The notes below the pieces were generated by a model. That model saw only the letters and a program-made list of their open reading frames with translations, searched no databases and had not been told where the DNA came from. Made by a program: the position numbers and the translations under genes. Positions 1-10,047 of a stretch of DNA of 64,000 nucleotides are shown here, piece by piece; position 1 is the first letter of the stretch; each line of letters starts with the position of its first letter. This DNA is from Sporanaerobacter acetigenes DSM 13106 (lineage in GTDB: Bacteria; Bacillota; Clostridia; Tissierellales; Sporanaerobacteraceae): positions 248,001-312,000 of the forward strand of contig NZ_FQXR01000003.1 in NCBI RefSeq assembly GCF_900130025.1. Direction: 5' to 3'.

Positions 1-415
1 AAGATAAAGCCTTCGCATTAGATTTTAAACTATAATAAAAAAACCTAGCAGTTTCCCTATTTATACTATATAAAAGCTTCTTTTTCTTCATAAATTCAAC
101 ATTTGTTTTGTTTTCATTTTCCTCTATAATTATTCCTGATTTATCTGCTAAAAATTTCACTGCTTCAGGAAAAGATAAATTTTCTTCTTTCATAATAAAA
201 GAAATAACATCTCCACTTTCTCCACAACCAAAGCAATGATAAAATTGTTTTGTAGGTGATACTGAAAATGATGGTGTCTTTTCATCGTGAAATGGACACA
301 ATCCCACATAATTCGAGCCTGTCCTTTTTAAATTTATATATTGAGATATTATCTCAACAATATCACTACTTGAACGAACCCTTTCTATTATTTCATCATT
401 TATTAAATAACTCAT
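1..415 (-). CDS. dnaG: DNA primase DnaG, N-terminal part (cut by window edge)
   Basis: Synthesises RNA primers for chromosome replication. About 138 N-terminal codons are visible: the CHC2-type zinc-binding domain with a CPFHDEKTPSF block and a second metal half-site HCFGCG near residues 40-65, which bind template DNA. The Toprim catalytic domain lies outside the window. The ATG at 413-415 follows a GGTGG-like ribosome site. It lies downstream of dgt on the same strand. In many Bacillota rpoD follows dnaG, but that cannot be seen here. Confidence 0.93.
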   Translation of the reverse strand, partial: MSYLINDEIIERVRSSSDIVEIISQYINLKRTGSNYVGLCPFHDEKTPSFSVSPTKQFYHCFGCGESGDVISFIMKEENLSFPEAVKFLADKSGIIIEENENKTNVEFMKKKKLLYSINRETARFFYYSLKSNAKALS

Positions 416-430
416 AACAACCACCTTAAT

Positions 431-453
431 AGTAAATACAGTATGCATTTACT
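431..453 (-). promoter_or_regulatory. Interrupted palindrome before dnaG
   Basis: Two 10-base arms (AGTAAATACA and TGCATTTACT), with one mismatch that becomes a G-U pair in RNA, are separated by three bases. They sit just upstream of the dnaG ribosome site, in the dgt-dnaG gap. It could be an operator or an RNA hairpin; nothing here decides which. It lacks the U-run of a terminator. Confidence 0.4.
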
Positions 454-501
454 AAACACTTAAAATATATTCGACATATCTTTTTGTTTTCCTTCTTTTT
501 T

Positions 502-1518
502 TTAATATTTTTCCCACGGTTTAGGTATGAAAATATTGTAAAACAAATTTATTGCATATCTATCCGTCATTCCTGCAATATAATCACAAATCATATCTTC
601 TTTAGATAATTTTTTTTCTTCATAAAATTTTTTATCAATAACAGATAATTTGTCTGGATAACTCAAATAATAGTCATACAATTCTGTTATGACATACTTG
701 GCCTTTTCTTCTTCAGATTTTGCATTTTTATTTAAATAAACTTTTTCAAACATAAATTCCCTAAGTTTTTTTGTATAATACTCTACCTCATCACTAGTAG
801 AAATTTGTGGGCTATCTATGCTACATTCTATTATATCCAATATCATAGTATTGATTCTTTCCCCATGACTTTTCCCTAATATCTTTATGCAGTCCTTAGG
901 TAAATCTTCATTTCTTATAATATTTGCCCTAATAGCATCATCTATATCATGATTTATATAAGCTATTCTATCTGCTCTTCTAACTACTATGCCTTCTAAA
1001 GTATGAGGAAAATTTTTTCCCGTATGATTAAGTATACCATCCCTTACCTCATATGTTAGATTTAATCCAACCCTATGGTCATCATGTTCTAAATAATCCA
1101 CTACCCTCAAACTTTGCTCATTGTGCCTAAATCCTCCGGGATGAAGCTCATTTAGTACTTTTTCTCCTGTGTGGCCAAATGGTGTATGCCCTAAATCATG
1201 TCCTAGTGCTATAGCTTCAGTTAAATCTTCGTTTAATCTAAGGGCTCTAGATATTGTTCTGGAAATTTGAGCTACTTCCAATGTATGAGTAAGCCTTGTT
1301 CTGTAATGATCGCCTCCAGGAGATATAAATACTTGCGTCTTGTGTTTTAACCTTCTAAAGGCTTTTGAATGTATAATTCTATCTCTATCTCGTTGAAAAT
1401 CTGTTCTAATTTCACATTTGTCTTCTAAAGTCATTCTCCCCTTTGTTTCTGAACTCAAAGTAGCATATTGAGAAAGAATTGTTCTTTCAATTTCTTCAGT
1501 TTTAAATCGTATATTCAT
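502..1518 (-). CDS. dgt: dGTPase-like HD-domain nucleotide triphosphohydrolase
   Basis: HD-superfamily enzyme of the deoxyguanosinetriphosphate triphosphohydrolase-like family, expected to hydrolyse dNTPs to deoxynucleosides and triphosphate. The metal-binding residues are visible: the first His in RTRLTH (H78), the HD pair in [11 protein letters not shown] (H107-D108), and a later NHDIDDAI segment. The length (338 aa) fits the short Gram-positive type-2 subfamily. The ATG follows AAAAGGAG. It sits between ppsR and dnaG, a common Clostridia arrangement. Substrate specificity in this subfamily is not settled, so dGTP preference is inferred from the family name. Confidence 0.9.
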   Translation of the reverse strand: MNIRFKTEEIERTILSQYATLSSETKGRMTLEDKCEIRTDFQRDRDRIIHSKAFRRLKHKTQVFISPGGDHYRTRLTHTLEVAQISRTISRALRLNEDLTEAIALGHDLGHTPFGHTGEKVLNELHPGGFRHNEQSLRVVDYLEHDDHRVGLNLTYEVRDGILNHTGKNFPHTLEGIVVRRADRIAYINHDIDDAIRANIIRNEDLPKDCIKILGKSHGERINTMILDIIECSIDSPQISTSDEVEYYTKKLREFMFEKVYLNKNAKSEEEKAKYVITELYDYYLSYPDKLSVIDKKFYEEKKLSKEDMICDYIAGMTDRYAINLFYNIFIPKPWEKY

Positions 1519-1629
1519 ATTATATATACTCCTTTTACATAAATGCTTAAAAGTATTCTTGCTATTATATATACAACAAAACTATTTATAATCCTTTATT
1601 TTTGTAATATTTTTATGATTACTTTAAAA

Positions 1630-1669
1630 GGAAAATAGAAGTGTTGTATATACAACACTTCTATTTTCC
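1630..1669 (-). terminator. Long perfect palindrome terminating ppsR
   Basis: A 40-base perfect inverted repeat (20 bp per arm) that includes the ppsR stop codon TAG at 1661-1663. On the minus strand it is followed by CTTTTAAAG-type sequence, so it should act as an intrinsic terminator before dgt, although the U-run is short. Confidence 0.7.
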
Positions 1670-2488
1670 ATAATCATCTCCAAAATTGTGTTTCATTATT
1701 TCCAATATTATCCCTGCTGTTTCTTCTACCGCCTTATTGGAAACATCTATGACTTTACATTGCAACTTCTCCATTATCTTTTTCGAATATTCAAGTTCTT
1801 CTTCTATCCTCGAAATACTTGCATAATTGGCATTATTGCTAAGTCCAAGAGCTTTTAATCTTTCTTGTCTTATTTCATTGAGTTTTTGGGAATTTGCAAT
1901 CAACCCAAAAACTCTTTTCGTATCCTTTTCAAAAAGTTCTGCTGGTGCAGGCACTTCAGGTACCAGTGGCACATTAGCTACTTTAAAATTTTTATGCGCT
2001 AGATACATACTAAGTGGCGTTTTAGAAGTCCTAGATACACCAACTAAAACTATATCTGCCTTTTTTATACCTCTTGTGTCTTTTCCATCATCATATTTAA
2101 CTGCAAATTCAACCGCCTCAACTTTTTTAAAATATTGTTCATCTAATTTTCTTATAAGACCTGATTCTCTTTTTGGCTCAAATCCAACTACAGTTTCTAT
2201 AGCATCTAATATGGGGCTCATCAAATCTACAGCTGGTATGTTATATTCTTTTGATTTTTCCACAATGAATTTTTTTAGCCTCTCTATAACAATAGTAAAA
2301 ACTATAATGCTTCTTTCTTCTTTAGCTTCTTCAAGTATTTCTATTATTTGTTCTTCTTCAGTCACATATGGAAATCTTCTGACTTCATATTTTTCTGTAT
2401 TGAATTGACTCACAGCAGCTTTTGCAACCTGTTCACCTGTTTCTCCAATGGAATCTGACAAAATATAAACTACTACATTTCCATCCAT
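1661..2488 (-). CDS. ppsR: Pyruvate phosphate dikinase regulatory protein (kinase-pyrophosphorylase)
   Basis: Bifunctional ADP-dependent kinase and phosphate-dependent pyrophosphorylase of the DUF299/YqfL family, which switches pyruvate phosphate dikinase (or PEP synthase) off and on by threonine phosphorylation. The N-terminal YILSDSIGETGE block (about 8-19) and the P-loop-like GVSRTSKTPLS (150-160) are signature segments. Length 275 aa is normal. It is 12 bases downstream of ccpN, the conserved partner pair. The dikinase target is not in the window. YqfL also affects CcpN function in Bacillus; whether it does here is inference. Confidence 0.93.
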   Translation of the reverse strand: MDGNVVVYILSDSIGETGEQVAKAAVSQFNTEKYEVRRFPYVTEEEQIIEILEEAKEERSIIVFTIVIERLKKFIVEKSKEYNIPAVDLMSPILDAIETVVGFEPKRESGLIRKLDEQYFKKVEAVEFAVKYDDGKDTRGIKKADIVLVGVSRTSKTPLSMYLAHKNFKVANVPLVPEVPAPAELFEKDTKRVFGLIANSQKLNEIRQERLKALGLSNNANYASISRIEEELEYSKKIMEKLQCKVIDVSNKAVEETAGIILEIMKHNFGDDYGK

Positions 2489-2500
2489 AAATTTACCCCC

Positions 2501-3148
2501 TTAATCATTCTTCCCAAGCTCTACAAACAATCGGGTAATAGTAGTTTTGGAAATTTTTCCTATGATTCTGTATTCACTTTTCCCATCTTTTATTTCAACT
2601 TCTTCTACTACTGGAATACTATCTACTTCATGATCTATAATTTTCATAGCTGCATCTAATATAGTTTCTTCTGGTTTTGTAACAACAATATTTGGCATTC
2701 TTGTCATAATGACTCCTATAGGCGTTTTGTTTAAATCTAGTCCCCCTATAGCATTTTTTAAAAAATCCTTTCTTGAAACTACTCCTGTTAAAAAACCATT
2801 AGATGTAACAAATATTGAACTCACATCTTCTAAAAAAAGTGTAACTATAGAATCGTAAATACTTGATTCTTCGTCAACCACTATTGGAACAGATTTTACT
2901 TCAGATACTTTTATTTTTCTTATACTTTCAGAAACAAAGCTAAAAGCTGTCTTTCCAGTATAAAAATATCCTACTTTAGGCCTAGCATCTAAAATTCCAG
3001 ACATAGTAAGTATGGCTAAATCTGGCCTCAATGTAGATCTTGTAAGCTTCAGTCTTTGGGCAATAGCTTCTCCAGTAATAGGTTCATTTTCTTTAACAAT
3101 ATCTATTATTTTTTCTTGTCTCTCACTTAATTGGATAAAAATCACCAC
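2501..3148 (-). CDS. ccpN: CcpN-type transcriptional regulator (HTH plus two CBS domains)
   Basis: Repressor of gluconeogenic genes in Bacillus (CcpN/YqzB). An N-terminal winged-helix HTH_11 domain (about 5-60) is followed by two CBS domains (about 80-135 and 145-205) that bind adenine nucleotides. The start is uncertain: the open frame begins with two consecutive GTG codons (3148 and 3145), and a GAGGGG ribosome site lies almost against them. It lies between glyS and ppsR, as in many Bacillota, and is probably co-transcribed with ppsR. The regulated targets are outside the window. Confidence 0.88.
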   Translation of the reverse strand: MVIFIQLSERQEKIIDIVKENEPITGEAIAQRLKLTRSTLRPDLAILTMSGILDARPKVGYFYTGKTAFSFVSESIRKIKVSEVKSVPIVVDEESSIYDSIVTLFLEDVSSIFVTSNGFLTGVVSRKDFLKNAIGGLDLNKTPIGVIMTRMPNIVVTKPEETILDAAMKIIDHEVDSIPVVEEVEIKDGKSEYRIIGKISKTTITRLFVELGKND

Positions 3149-3172
3149 CCCTCACATGATGGTTCATTTCAA

Positions 3173-3196
3173 ATAAGCCCACAAATGTGGGCTTAT
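3173..3196 (-). terminator. Hairpin after glyS
   Basis: Eleven-bp perfect arms (ATAAGCCCACA and TGTGGGCTTAT) with a two-base centre lie directly after the glyS stop. The downstream T-run on the minus strand is weak (ATTTG), so it may be a partial terminator between glyS and ccpN. Confidence 0.55.
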
Positions 3197-3198
3197 AT

Positions 3199-5280
3199 TT
3201 ACTTGTTTACTATTTTTGATAAATCACAAATCATAAGCATGGTATCAGATATTTTTCTTACAAGTCCTAATCTATTGTGCTTTATTTTTTCATCCTCAAC
3301 CATTACCATTACATTGTCAAAGAAACTATCAATAGGTTCTTTGAGAGAAATCATATAATCTAGTGCTCTATCATATTCTTTTTTGTTAAGAGAGGCTATT
3401 ACTTTCTCTTCAACAATATTAAATGTCTCATAAAGTCTTATTTCTTCTTTCTCCACTAATAAATCTCTTTTAACTTCATTAGTTTCTGATTTATCAGCTA
3501 ATGTCTTTACTCTATTGAAAGCCTGAAGTATATCATTTAATTCTTCTTTATTTAACCATGTATTTAACTTATCTGCTCTAAGTTTCATATCGAATACATC
3601 ATCTATTCCTGTAGCTAATATAGCATCTACTATATCATATCTAAAGCCCATATCTATAAACATATTTTTTATCCTTCCATTGAAAAACTCCAATATGTCC
3701 CCTTTTACTTGATTGTAATCAAAAGCTAATCCATTTTCTTCTACATAAATATATAGTGCAAAATCTATTAGTTCTCCTAATGAAAGATTCAATTTTTTAT
3801 CTAATATTATATTTATTATACCTAAAGCCTGCCTTCTTAGTCCATAAGGGTCTTGAGAACCCGTCGGCTGAATTCCTATGGCAAAACATCCGGCAATGGT
3901 ATCTAACTTATCAGCAATGCTTAAAACAGCTCCTGCTGTAGTTGTTGGAAGTTCATCTCCAGCATATCTAGGAAGATATTGCTCATATATGGCTAAGCTT
4001 GTTATCTCATTTTCTCCTGATATCTTTGCATATTCCCTACCCATGACTCCTTGAAGTTCAGTAAATTCATCTACCATTTTAGTCACTAAATCGGCTTTTG
4101 ATAAATATCCTGCTCTTTCAATATTTTTTGCTGTTTCTTCTCCTACCTCAAGATAATTGCCAATTTTAACTGCTAACTTTTGAATTCTAATAGTTTTGTC
4201 ATAGAGAGTTCCCAATTTTTCTTGAAATACAATATCTTTTAAACTTTCTACACAATTTTCTAGAGGCTCTTTCTTATCTTCATTAAAGAAAAACTTTGCA
4301 TCTTCTAACCTTGCACCTATTACTTTTTCATTTCCCTTTATAACCATATCTATATGATCTTCATTTCCATTTCTTACAGTTATAAAATATGGCAGCAATC
4401 TTTTTTTGTCATCTATCACCGGAAAATATCTCTGATGTTCTTTCATAGGAGTAATGACTACTTCTTTAGGTAGTTCCAAATATTCCTCTTTTATTCTACC
4501 TATAATTGGTGTTGGATATTCTACTATATTAGTTATTTCATCTAGTAGCCCTTCATCTTGCAATATATTCCCGCCTTTTTCTCTAGCTAGTTTCTCACAA
4601 CCATATTTTATTTTTTCTTTTCTTGTATTTGCATCAACTATTACATAATTTTCTTTTAGTTTTGAAATATACTCATCTACATTTCCTATTTCTATATGAC
4701 TACTACCTAAAAATCTGTGACCCCTAGTTATATTTGAAGCAACTATTCCTTCCAAATCAAATTCTACAACTTTATCATTCAACATTGATAATATCCATCT
4801 AATAGGCCTTGCAAAACGTAAATTTTTGCCTCCCCATTTCATAGATTTAGGAAAAGATATAGATTTTATCATATTAGCCATATTTTCTTTTAATATATCT
4901 TCTACGAGTTTTCCTTCTTTAACCTTATTTACATATACATATTCTTCTCCATTATGTTCTTGTAAAAATACATCATCCAAACTAGCTCCTTGGCCCCTCA
5001 CAAAACCTTCTAAGGCTTTTGTTGGGTTTCCGTCTTTATCAAAAGCTATTTTTTTTGATGGTCCCTTAACTACTTCTTTTAGATCCTCTTGATTTTCTGC
5101 CAAACCGTCTATTAGAAGTACCAATCTTCTTGGTGTTGAATTCAACTTTATTTCTTGAAATTCAATTCTCTCATTTTTAAGTAATTTTGTAGTATAATTT
5201 TTCATCTGCTCTAAAGTGTTTTTTACAAACCTTGCAGGCATTTCTTCTACTCCAATTTCTAATAAGTATTTATTACTCAT
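3199..5280 (-). CDS. glyS: Glycyl-tRNA synthetase beta subunit
   Basis: Beta chain of the bacterial alpha2beta2 glycyl-tRNA synthetase, responsible for tRNA recognition; it works with GlyQ. It begins with the family signature [13 protein letters not shown] and ends with a DALR-like anticodon-binding region. 693 aa is normal. I place the start at the ATG at 5278-5280, preceded by GGGAGG at eight bases, rather than the longer open frame that begins with a GTG. It overlaps the glyQ stop by eight bases, indicating translational coupling. Expression is controlled by the T-box upstream of glyQ. Confidence 0.96.
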   Translation of the reverse strand: MSNKYLLEIGVEEMPARFVKNTLEQMKNYTTKLLKNERIEFQEIKLNSTPRRLVLLIDGLAENQEDLKEVVKGPSKKIAFDKDGNPTKALEGFVRGQGASLDDVFLQEHNGEEYVYVNKVKEGKLVEDILKENMANMIKSISFPKSMKWGGKNLRFARPIRWILSMLNDKVVEFDLEGIVASNITRGHRFLGSSHIEIGNVDEYISKLKENYVIVDANTRKEKIKYGCEKLAREKGGNILQDEGLLDEITNIVEYPTPIIGRIKEEYLELPKEVVITPMKEHQRYFPVIDDKKRLLPYFITVRNGNEDHIDMVIKGNEKVIGARLEDAKFFFNEDKKEPLENCVESLKDIVFQEKLGTLYDKTIRIQKLAVKIGNYLEVGEETAKNIERAGYLSKADLVTKMVDEFTELQGVMGREYAKISGENEITSLAIYEQYLPRYAGDELPTTTAGAVLSIADKLDTIAGCFAIGIQPTGSQDPYGLRRQALGIINIILDKKLNLSLGELIDFALYIYVEENGLAFDYNQVKGDILEFFNGRIKNMFIDMGFRYDIVDAILATGIDDVFDMKLRADKLNTWLNKEELNDILQAFNRVKTLADKSETNEVKRDLLVEKEEIRLYETFNIVEEKVIASLNKKEYDRALDYMISLKEPIDSFFDNVMVMVEDEKIKHNRLGLVRKISDTMLMICDLSKIVNK

Positions 5281-6160
5281 TAGACACACCTCCCTTATTT
5301 AAGAGGGGATACCCAAGTTCTTCTCTTTCCTCTAAATATCTTTGCGCTACAAGTTTAGCTAGATTTCTAACTCTACTTATATAATGAGTTCTCTCCGTGA
5401 CAGAAATAGCACCTCTAGCATCTAATACATTGAACGCATGAGAACACTTAAGTACATAATCATAACTAGGAAGCACTAGACCTTCTTCAATAGCTCTTCT
5501 TGCTTCTTCTTCATACATATTGAATAATGTAATTAAACTTTCTATATTAGCTTTTTCAAAACTGTATACAGACTGTTCATATTCCGCTTGCTTGAATATT
5601 TCCCCATATTTAATTCTATCATTCCACTGAATATCAAATATATTGTCTACATCTTGAAGATACATTGCTATCCTCTCTAGACCATAAGTAAGTTCCGCTG
5701 ATTCCAAATCGCAGTTTACACTACCTATTTGTTGAAAATATGTAAATTGAGTGATTTCCATTCCATCTAACCATACTTCCCAGCCTAGACCCCAAGCACC
5801 TAAAGTAGGAGCCTCCCAATTATCTTCAACAAATCTTATATCATGTTTTAAAGGTTCTATACCTATCGCTTTCAAACTTTCCAAGTAAAGATCTTGCACA
5901 TCTTCTGGAGAAGGTTTTAAAATAACTTGTAGTTGATGATGTTGATAAACCCTGTTTGGATTTTCTCCATACCTTGCATCTGCAGGTCTCCTTGATGGTT
6001 CTACATATACTACCTTCCAGGGTTCTGGACCTAATGCCCTTAAAAAAGTATGTGGATTCATTGTCCCAGCACCTTTTTCTACATCATAAGGCTCTAGAAT
6101 AATGCACCCCTTACTTCCCCAGTATTCAAGTAATTTCAGCATTAATTCCTGAAAATACAT
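5273..6160 (-). CDS. glyQ: Glycyl-tRNA synthetase alpha subunit
   Basis: Catalytic chain of the heterotetrameric class II glycyl-tRNA synthetase, which activates glycine and forms the aminoacyl-adenylate. The conserved opening ([17 protein letters not shown]) and the motif region [17 protein letters not shown] near 75-92 are present; 295 aa is the usual length. It is the first gene of a two-gene operon with glyS and lies directly behind a glycine-type T-box leader. The ATG follows a GGAGGTAACAAAG-type ribosome site. Confidence 0.97.
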   Translation of the reverse strand: MYFQELMLKLLEYWGSKGCIILEPYDVEKGAGTMNPHTFLRALGPEPWKVVYVEPSRRPADARYGENPNRVYQHHQLQVILKPSPEDVQDLYLESLKAIGIEPLKHDIRFVEDNWEAPTLGAWGLGWEVWLDGMEITQFTYFQQIGSVNCDLESAELTYGLERIAMYLQDVDNIFDIQWNDRIKYGEIFKQAEYEQSVYSFEKANIESLITLFNMYEEEARRAIEEGLVLPSYDYVLKCSHAFNVLDARGAISVTERTHYISRVRNLAKLVAQRYLEEREELGYPLLNKGGVSNE

Positions 6161-6199
6161 CTTTGTTACCTCCTTAATTTGTGGATTAAAAATATTTTG

Positions 6200-6415
6200 A
6201 CATAAAAAAACCTTTACATCCCTATAGGGACGAAAGGTAACTTCCGCGGTTCCACCCTACTTAATACCTTTAAAAGGTATTCTCTCATAATATATGCTCA
6301 GAAGTGCCCTTCATCAATTCATTATACCAGGCTCTCACCATCCCTAGCTCGCTTATATAATATATATTGACTATTGTCTTCTTCATTGCATAGTTTCTTT
6401 AGTTTATCTATAATT
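6200..6415 (-). promoter_or_regulatory. Glycine T-box leader riboswitch of glyQS
   Basis: The minus strand carries the T-box core AGGGTGGAACCGCGG (6244-6258). Next comes a terminator hairpin whose arms CCTTT and AAAGG enclose a GTCCC/GGGAT inner stem, ending in a seven-T run (6204-6237). Upstream, the Stem I segment has GAAGGGCACTTCTGAG; its GGC (6306-6308) followed by A is the likely specifier codon for glycine. Uncharged tRNA-Gly would stabilise the antiterminator and allow glyQS transcription. The T-box identity is certain from the motif; the specifier position is read by eye. Confidence 0.93.
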
Positions 6416-6418
6416 AAT

Positions 6419-6447
6419 AATCTAGCAAAAAAATTTAAGATTGTCAA
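6419..6447 (-). promoter_or_regulatory. Sigma-A promoter of the glyQS T-box transcript
   Basis: TTGACA (6442-6447), a 17-base spacer and TAGATT (6419-6424) on the minus strand, ending just upstream of the T-box Stem I. It lies immediately after the stop codon of the preceding DUF4342 gene. Confidence 0.75.
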
Positions 6448-6449
6448 TA

Positions 6450-6902
6450 CTATGCATTATTATCTTCTGAATCTGAAGATTGCTTACTGCCTGACATTTT
6501 CTTTTCTACAGCTTCATTAATATTTACAACTTCTCCATTTTCTTTTACTATTTCAAAGGTGCATTTTGAAAATAAAGCTGTGCTAAAACCTAATAGTGCA
6601 ATTTGAGGAGATAATACTGTACCTATTGCCCCAGCAGTAACTGGTATATTCATGATTATTTCTCCATCTTTTCTTATAATTATCTTTGTCACATTACCTT
6701 TTTTTAAAGATTCCTTCAATTTTTCAAATATTTGCTCACCTGTATTTCCTAAATTTTGTGCAAAGGTTTTATCCTTGCTTTCAATATAGACAATAGCCTC
6801 AACTACATCTCCATCACAAGCTTCCAATGCTTCCTTTGCTTCTTTATAACTAGCATTAGTTCTTGCAACTACTTTATCAATATCATCTAAAGATATATCC
6901 AT
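6450..6902 (-). CDS. DUF4342 family protein with UBA-like N-terminus
   Basis: Small protein of unknown function. Residues about 3-45 resemble a UBA/TS-N three-helix domain (DIDKVVARTNASYKEAKEAL, then a GDVVEAIVYIE helix), as in EF-Ts and nascent-polypeptide factors. The rest matches the DUF4342 pattern, with a hydrophobic Gly/Ala-rich segment (about 90-112) that may contact membrane or fold internally, and a polar tail. The start is the ATG at 6900-6902 behind GGAGGTGCC, one base after the recO stop. It is co-transcribed with recO and era. Confidence 0.75.
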   Translation of the reverse strand: MDISLDDIDKVVARTNASYKEAKEALEACDGDVVEAIVYIESKDKTFAQNLGNTGEQIFEKLKESLKKGNVTKIIIRKDGEIIMNIPVTAGAIGTVLSPQIALLGFSTALFSKCTFEIVKENGEVVNINEAVEKKMSGSKQSSDSEDNNA

Positions 6903-6903
6903 A

Positions 6904-7665
6904 TTAGGCACCTCCATTCTTTTCAATTGATTTAATAAAATTTAATGAATTAAAATGATCTTTTTCTATGCATGTCAATATATATTGTACCAAAATATCC
7001 TGCAATTTAATCATGACATCTTTAGGCATCTTGATTTCATCTAAATTGTCAAGGGAAGTATATAAAAGAAGTTTTAAATATTTAAGCATAGCTCCATCCA
7101 TATATCGGCTAGTCTTTTCTAAATTAGAACAATTTTCACATATAATCCCGCCTTGCTTTATACTAAATCTTAGCTTATCATTTATTACATCCTTTCCACA
7201 CATAACACAATTATCTAAAAATGGTCTAAAGCCTAAAAATGATATATATTTTATTTCAAAACTAATTACAAATTTCAAAAAATCATCATCCATATTAGAC
7301 AGTATACTCAAAGCTTTTATCAGAAGCTTAAAAAGTTTTTCATTTGGTTCTTCTTCGACAATAGAAGAATCAATAAGTTCTAAAAGATATGTACCGTATA
7401 GAAGTCTGTTCATATCTTCTCTTATGTCATAGAAAGAATCTAAAATATCACCTTGGCTTATGTGGTAAAAATTTTTGCCTTTATAAAAAGTATATTCACT
7501 ATAAGAAAAAACTTGACTACTAGCAATAAAGGGGCTTCTTGGTCTCAATGCTCCTCTAGCAATAGCATGAATTTTCCCATATTTTAAAGAAAATATATTC
7601 AATATCTTATCTGTTTCTTCAAACTTTGTTTCTCTTAAAACTATTCCTTCAGATTTTACAAGCAT
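6904..7665 (-). CDS. recO: DNA repair protein RecO
   Basis: Recombination mediator that anneals single strands and, with RecR, loads RecA on SSB-coated DNA. An N-terminal OB-fold (about 1-80) is followed by an alpha-helical region and a four-Cys zinc finger near 150-175 (CVMCG and CENCS). 253 aa is typical. It lies between era and the DUF4342 gene, the usual Bacillota order (era-recO-glyQS). Confidence 0.95.
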   Translation of the reverse strand: MLVKSEGIVLRETKFEETDKILNIFSLKYGKIHAIARGALRPRSPFIASSQVFSYSEYTFYKGKNFYHISQGDILDSFYDIREDMNRLLYGTYLLELIDSSIVEEEPNEKLFKLLIKALSILSNMDDDFLKFVISFEIKYISFLGFRPFLDNCVMCGKDVINDKLRFSIKQGGIICENCSNLEKTSRYMDGAMLKYLKLLLYTSLDNLDEIKMPKDVMIKLQDILVQYILTCIEKDHFNSLNFIKSIEKNGGA

Positions 7666-7680
7666 TTAGTCACTCCAATA

Positions 7681-8565
7681 CTATTCATATCCAAAATACT
7701 TTACCTTGTTTTCCTTATCTCTCCAATTTTTTTCTACTTTCACCCATAGCTGTAAATTAACTTGACTTCCCAAAAGATTTTCTATATCAATTCTAGCGCT
7801 TTTGCCTATACCTTTTAGTTTTCTTCCATTCTTGCCAATGATAATTCCCTTGTGAGATTCCTTTTCGCAATAAATTGTAGCATGAACATCTATTATATCT
7901 TTGTCATCTCTTGTATTAATCATATCAATTGCTATAAATACCCCATGAGGAACTTCTTCTTCCAGATAATTAAGAGCTTTTTCCCTTATAATTTCAGCTA
8001 TGATAAACCTCTCAGGTTGATCTGTTATCATATCTTCTGGAAAATATTGTGGCCCTTCTGGCATCATCTTTTTTAATACATCTATATAAAGTGACACGTT
8101 GGTTCCATTCATTGCAGAAACAGGTATTATATCATCAAACATATTTAATCGTCTATATGTATCCATTATTTCAGCTATATCCTCTTTTGAAAGCTTATCT
8201 ATTTTATTTATAACTAATATTTTAGGTGTTCTAACACCCTTCAATTGCACAATAATATTTTCATCTAATGGTCCTATTTTTTTGCTATTGTCTACTATAA
8301 AAGTAACAACATCAACTTCATTTAACGTACTCTTAGACACATTCATCATATATTCATCTAATTTGTTTTTAGGTTTATGAATACCTGGGGTATCAATAAA
8401 AACTATTTGAAAATCATTTTGAGTATATACACATTGAATTTTATTTCTTGTAGTCTGAGGTTTATCTGAAATAATTGAAACCTTTTCTCCAATTATAAAA
8501 TTTAAAAGTGTTGATTTTCCTACATTGGGTCTACCTATTATAGTCACAAAACCTGATTTATACAT
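7681..8565 (-). CDS. era: GTPase Era
   Basis: Essential GTPase that binds the 3' end of 16S rRNA and assists 30S maturation. G1 GRPNVGKST (11-19), G3 DTPG and G4 NKID are visible in the first 170 residues. The C-terminal KH domain (about 205-290) contains the GKNGRKLKGIG RNA-binding loop. 294 aa is normal. It lies 15 bases upstream of recO and just downstream of cdd, as in Bacillus. Confidence 0.97.
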   Translation of the reverse strand: MYKSGFVTIIGRPNVGKSTLLNFIIGEKVSIISDKPQTTRNKIQCVYTQNDFQIVFIDTPGIHKPKNKLDEYMMNVSKSTLNEVDVVTFIVDNSKKIGPLDENIIVQLKGVRTPKILVINKIDKLSKEDIAEIMDTYRRLNMFDDIIPVSAMNGTNVSLYIDVLKKMMPEGPQYFPEDMITDQPERFIIAEIIREKALNYLEEEVPHGVFIAIDMINTRDDKDIIDVHATIYCEKESHKGIIIGKNGRKLKGIGKSARIDIENLLGSQVNLQLWVKVEKNWRDKENKVKYFGYE

Positions 8566-8575
8566 AGCATCACTC

Positions 8576-8977
8576 CTATTTTTCTGAATTTTCTAAGTCT
8601 TCTGGTCCAAAACTATATGGCAACAATTCTTCTAAAGTATATTCTTTGTATTCATCTATTGATTTAGCAATAATTATTTTGGCATTTTCCCCAAATTCTC
8701 TTATGACTTGTCTACAAACTCCACATGGATAAGTAAATCCTGCATCTCCTACTATAGCTATAGCTTTTATATTTCTCTTCCCTTCTGAAATTGCTTTGAA
8801 AATAGCAGTTCTTTCAGCACAGTTTGTAGGGCTATATGAGGCCGACTCAATATTGCACCCTCCATATATACTCCCATCTTCCATAAGTACTGCTGCTCCT
8901 ACATGAAAATTCGAATAAGGTACATAAGCCATTTTTTTAGCTTCAAACGCTTTTTCTATAAGTTCTCTTTCATTCAC
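8576..8977 (-). CDS. cdd: Cytidine deaminase
   Basis: Converts cytidine and deoxycytidine to uridine and deoxyuridine in pyrimidine salvage. The zinc site is complete: the catalytic CAE (C53-E55) and PCGVC (C85, C88), typical of the homotetrameric short form. I place the start at the GTG at 8975-8977, eight bases after AGGAG; the open frame continues upstream but would overlap the preceding gene. The resulting 133 aa matches the family length. It lies between the YerB-like lipoprotein gene and era. Confidence 0.94.
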   Translation of the reverse strand: MNERELIEKAFEAKKMAYVPYSNFHVGAAVLMEDGSIYGGCNIESASYSPTNCAERTAIFKAISEGKRNIKAIAIVGDAGFTYPCGVCRQVIREFGENAKIIIAKSIDEYKEYTLEELLPYSFGPEDLENSEK

Positions 8978-8988
8978 AGTAATCACTC

Positions 8989-10035
8989 CTATTTGATAAT
9001 TAAATTTGGTTTTATATTTGTCACTTGAATCCAAGTGACTCCAGAATTTAATTTTATTTCCTTTCCACTTTCATCATAATATTTAGTTTTAGCGTTTCTA
9101 GAACTTTTAGTCCAAGTAATATTTTGCCCCTGTCCATTGGTTATATATATACCATTTCCACTACCTATCAAATCAATTTTAAGTCTACCTTCTTTATCAA
9201 TAACTTTTGTATTAGCCTCTTGTATTATAATATTTTTAACTACAATTGGCACATTGTAGCACTCATCAATATGTAACTTACCATCTTTATATCTTTTATA
9301 ATTTTTTTCAATCTCATCATACACATATTGAGTATTATTTTCATTGTTATAAATAATACTTACGTCTTTTGCAGAAAAACCATTTATTTCAGTATCTTCA
9401 GTGAAAAATTTAAATCCTTCAAAATTTCCTTCTAATTTATATCCTCTTTCAGCTTGAGTTTTTCGTATAATATTCATACTGGTATAAAGATTATGAGGCT
9501 TTTTTTTACCATTCTTTGTATTTCTATAAAAAACACTTGGTGAACTTGATAATCCATCAATATCTGCAATACCTAAAATTTTTATATCTTTTTTAGCTTC
9601 CTCGCTTCCACCAACCCTTACATATATGGGATCATACTCCAATAGAGTAGTAACAAAATAAGGTCTTGAACTTCTAATTGGCCCCAGTTCCTGTGGATCA
9701 TTTAGAAGAAATATTCCCATATATCTTGTATAAGGTGCTTCTACCATAAATTCATAAACTACTTCCGCTTCTGAAAGGCCCGCTTGCCATCTAGCTCTTG
9801 GATGATTATCAAACATAACTGCTACTGGTCTTCTATTTATTTTCTCCTCAGATGCATAAATCCCACTTAAAGGTGAAGAAATCCCTTCCTTCAAATCTTC
9901 GCCTTTCTTTTCATCTTCTTCATCGCCAATGATCACTATTTCTTCATTATCTTCTATCTCCACATCATCTTTTTTACAACCTACAGAAACTAAACTTATA
10001 GAAAATACTAATAATATAAATAGTATTTTTTTCAT
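8989..10035 (-). CDS. DUF3048 (YerB-like) lipoprotein
   Basis: Exported lipoprotein with a signal peptide and lipobox (LVSVGC, Cys at about 20), then an acidic linker and the two-part DUF3048/YerB domain, which begins near PLSGIYASEEKINRRPVAVM. Function unknown; DUF3048 proteins are widespread in Bacillota as surface lipoproteins. 348 aa is usual. It lies in the dgkA-cdd-era operon, a common but functionally unexplained neighbour. A long acidic stretch at about 25-50 is typical of a spacer between the membrane anchor and the folded domain. Confidence 0.85.
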   Translation of the reverse strand: MKKILFILLVFSISLVSVGCKKDDVEIEDNEEIVIIGDEEDEKKGEDLKEGISSPLSGIYASEEKINRRPVAVMFDNHPRARWQAGLSEAEVVYEFMVEAPYTRYMGIFLLNDPQELGPIRSSRPYFVTTLLEYDPIYVRVGGSEEAKKDIKILGIADIDGLSSSPSVFYRNTKNGKKKPHNLYTSMNIIRKTQAERGYKLEGNFEGFKFFTEDTEINGFSAKDVSIIYNNENNTQYVYDEIEKNYKRYKDGKLHIDECYNVPIVVKNIIIQEANTKVIDKEGRLKIDLIGSGNGIYITNGQGQNITWTKSSRNAKTKYYDESGKEIKLNSGVTWIQVTNIKPNLIIK

Positions 10036-10047
10036 AAATTCCTCCTG

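Noticed and set aside
1827-2408. 193-codon plus-strand frame
   Set aside because: It lies wholly inside ppsR on the other strand and has no family resemblance; an antisense shadow of a strongly conserved gene.
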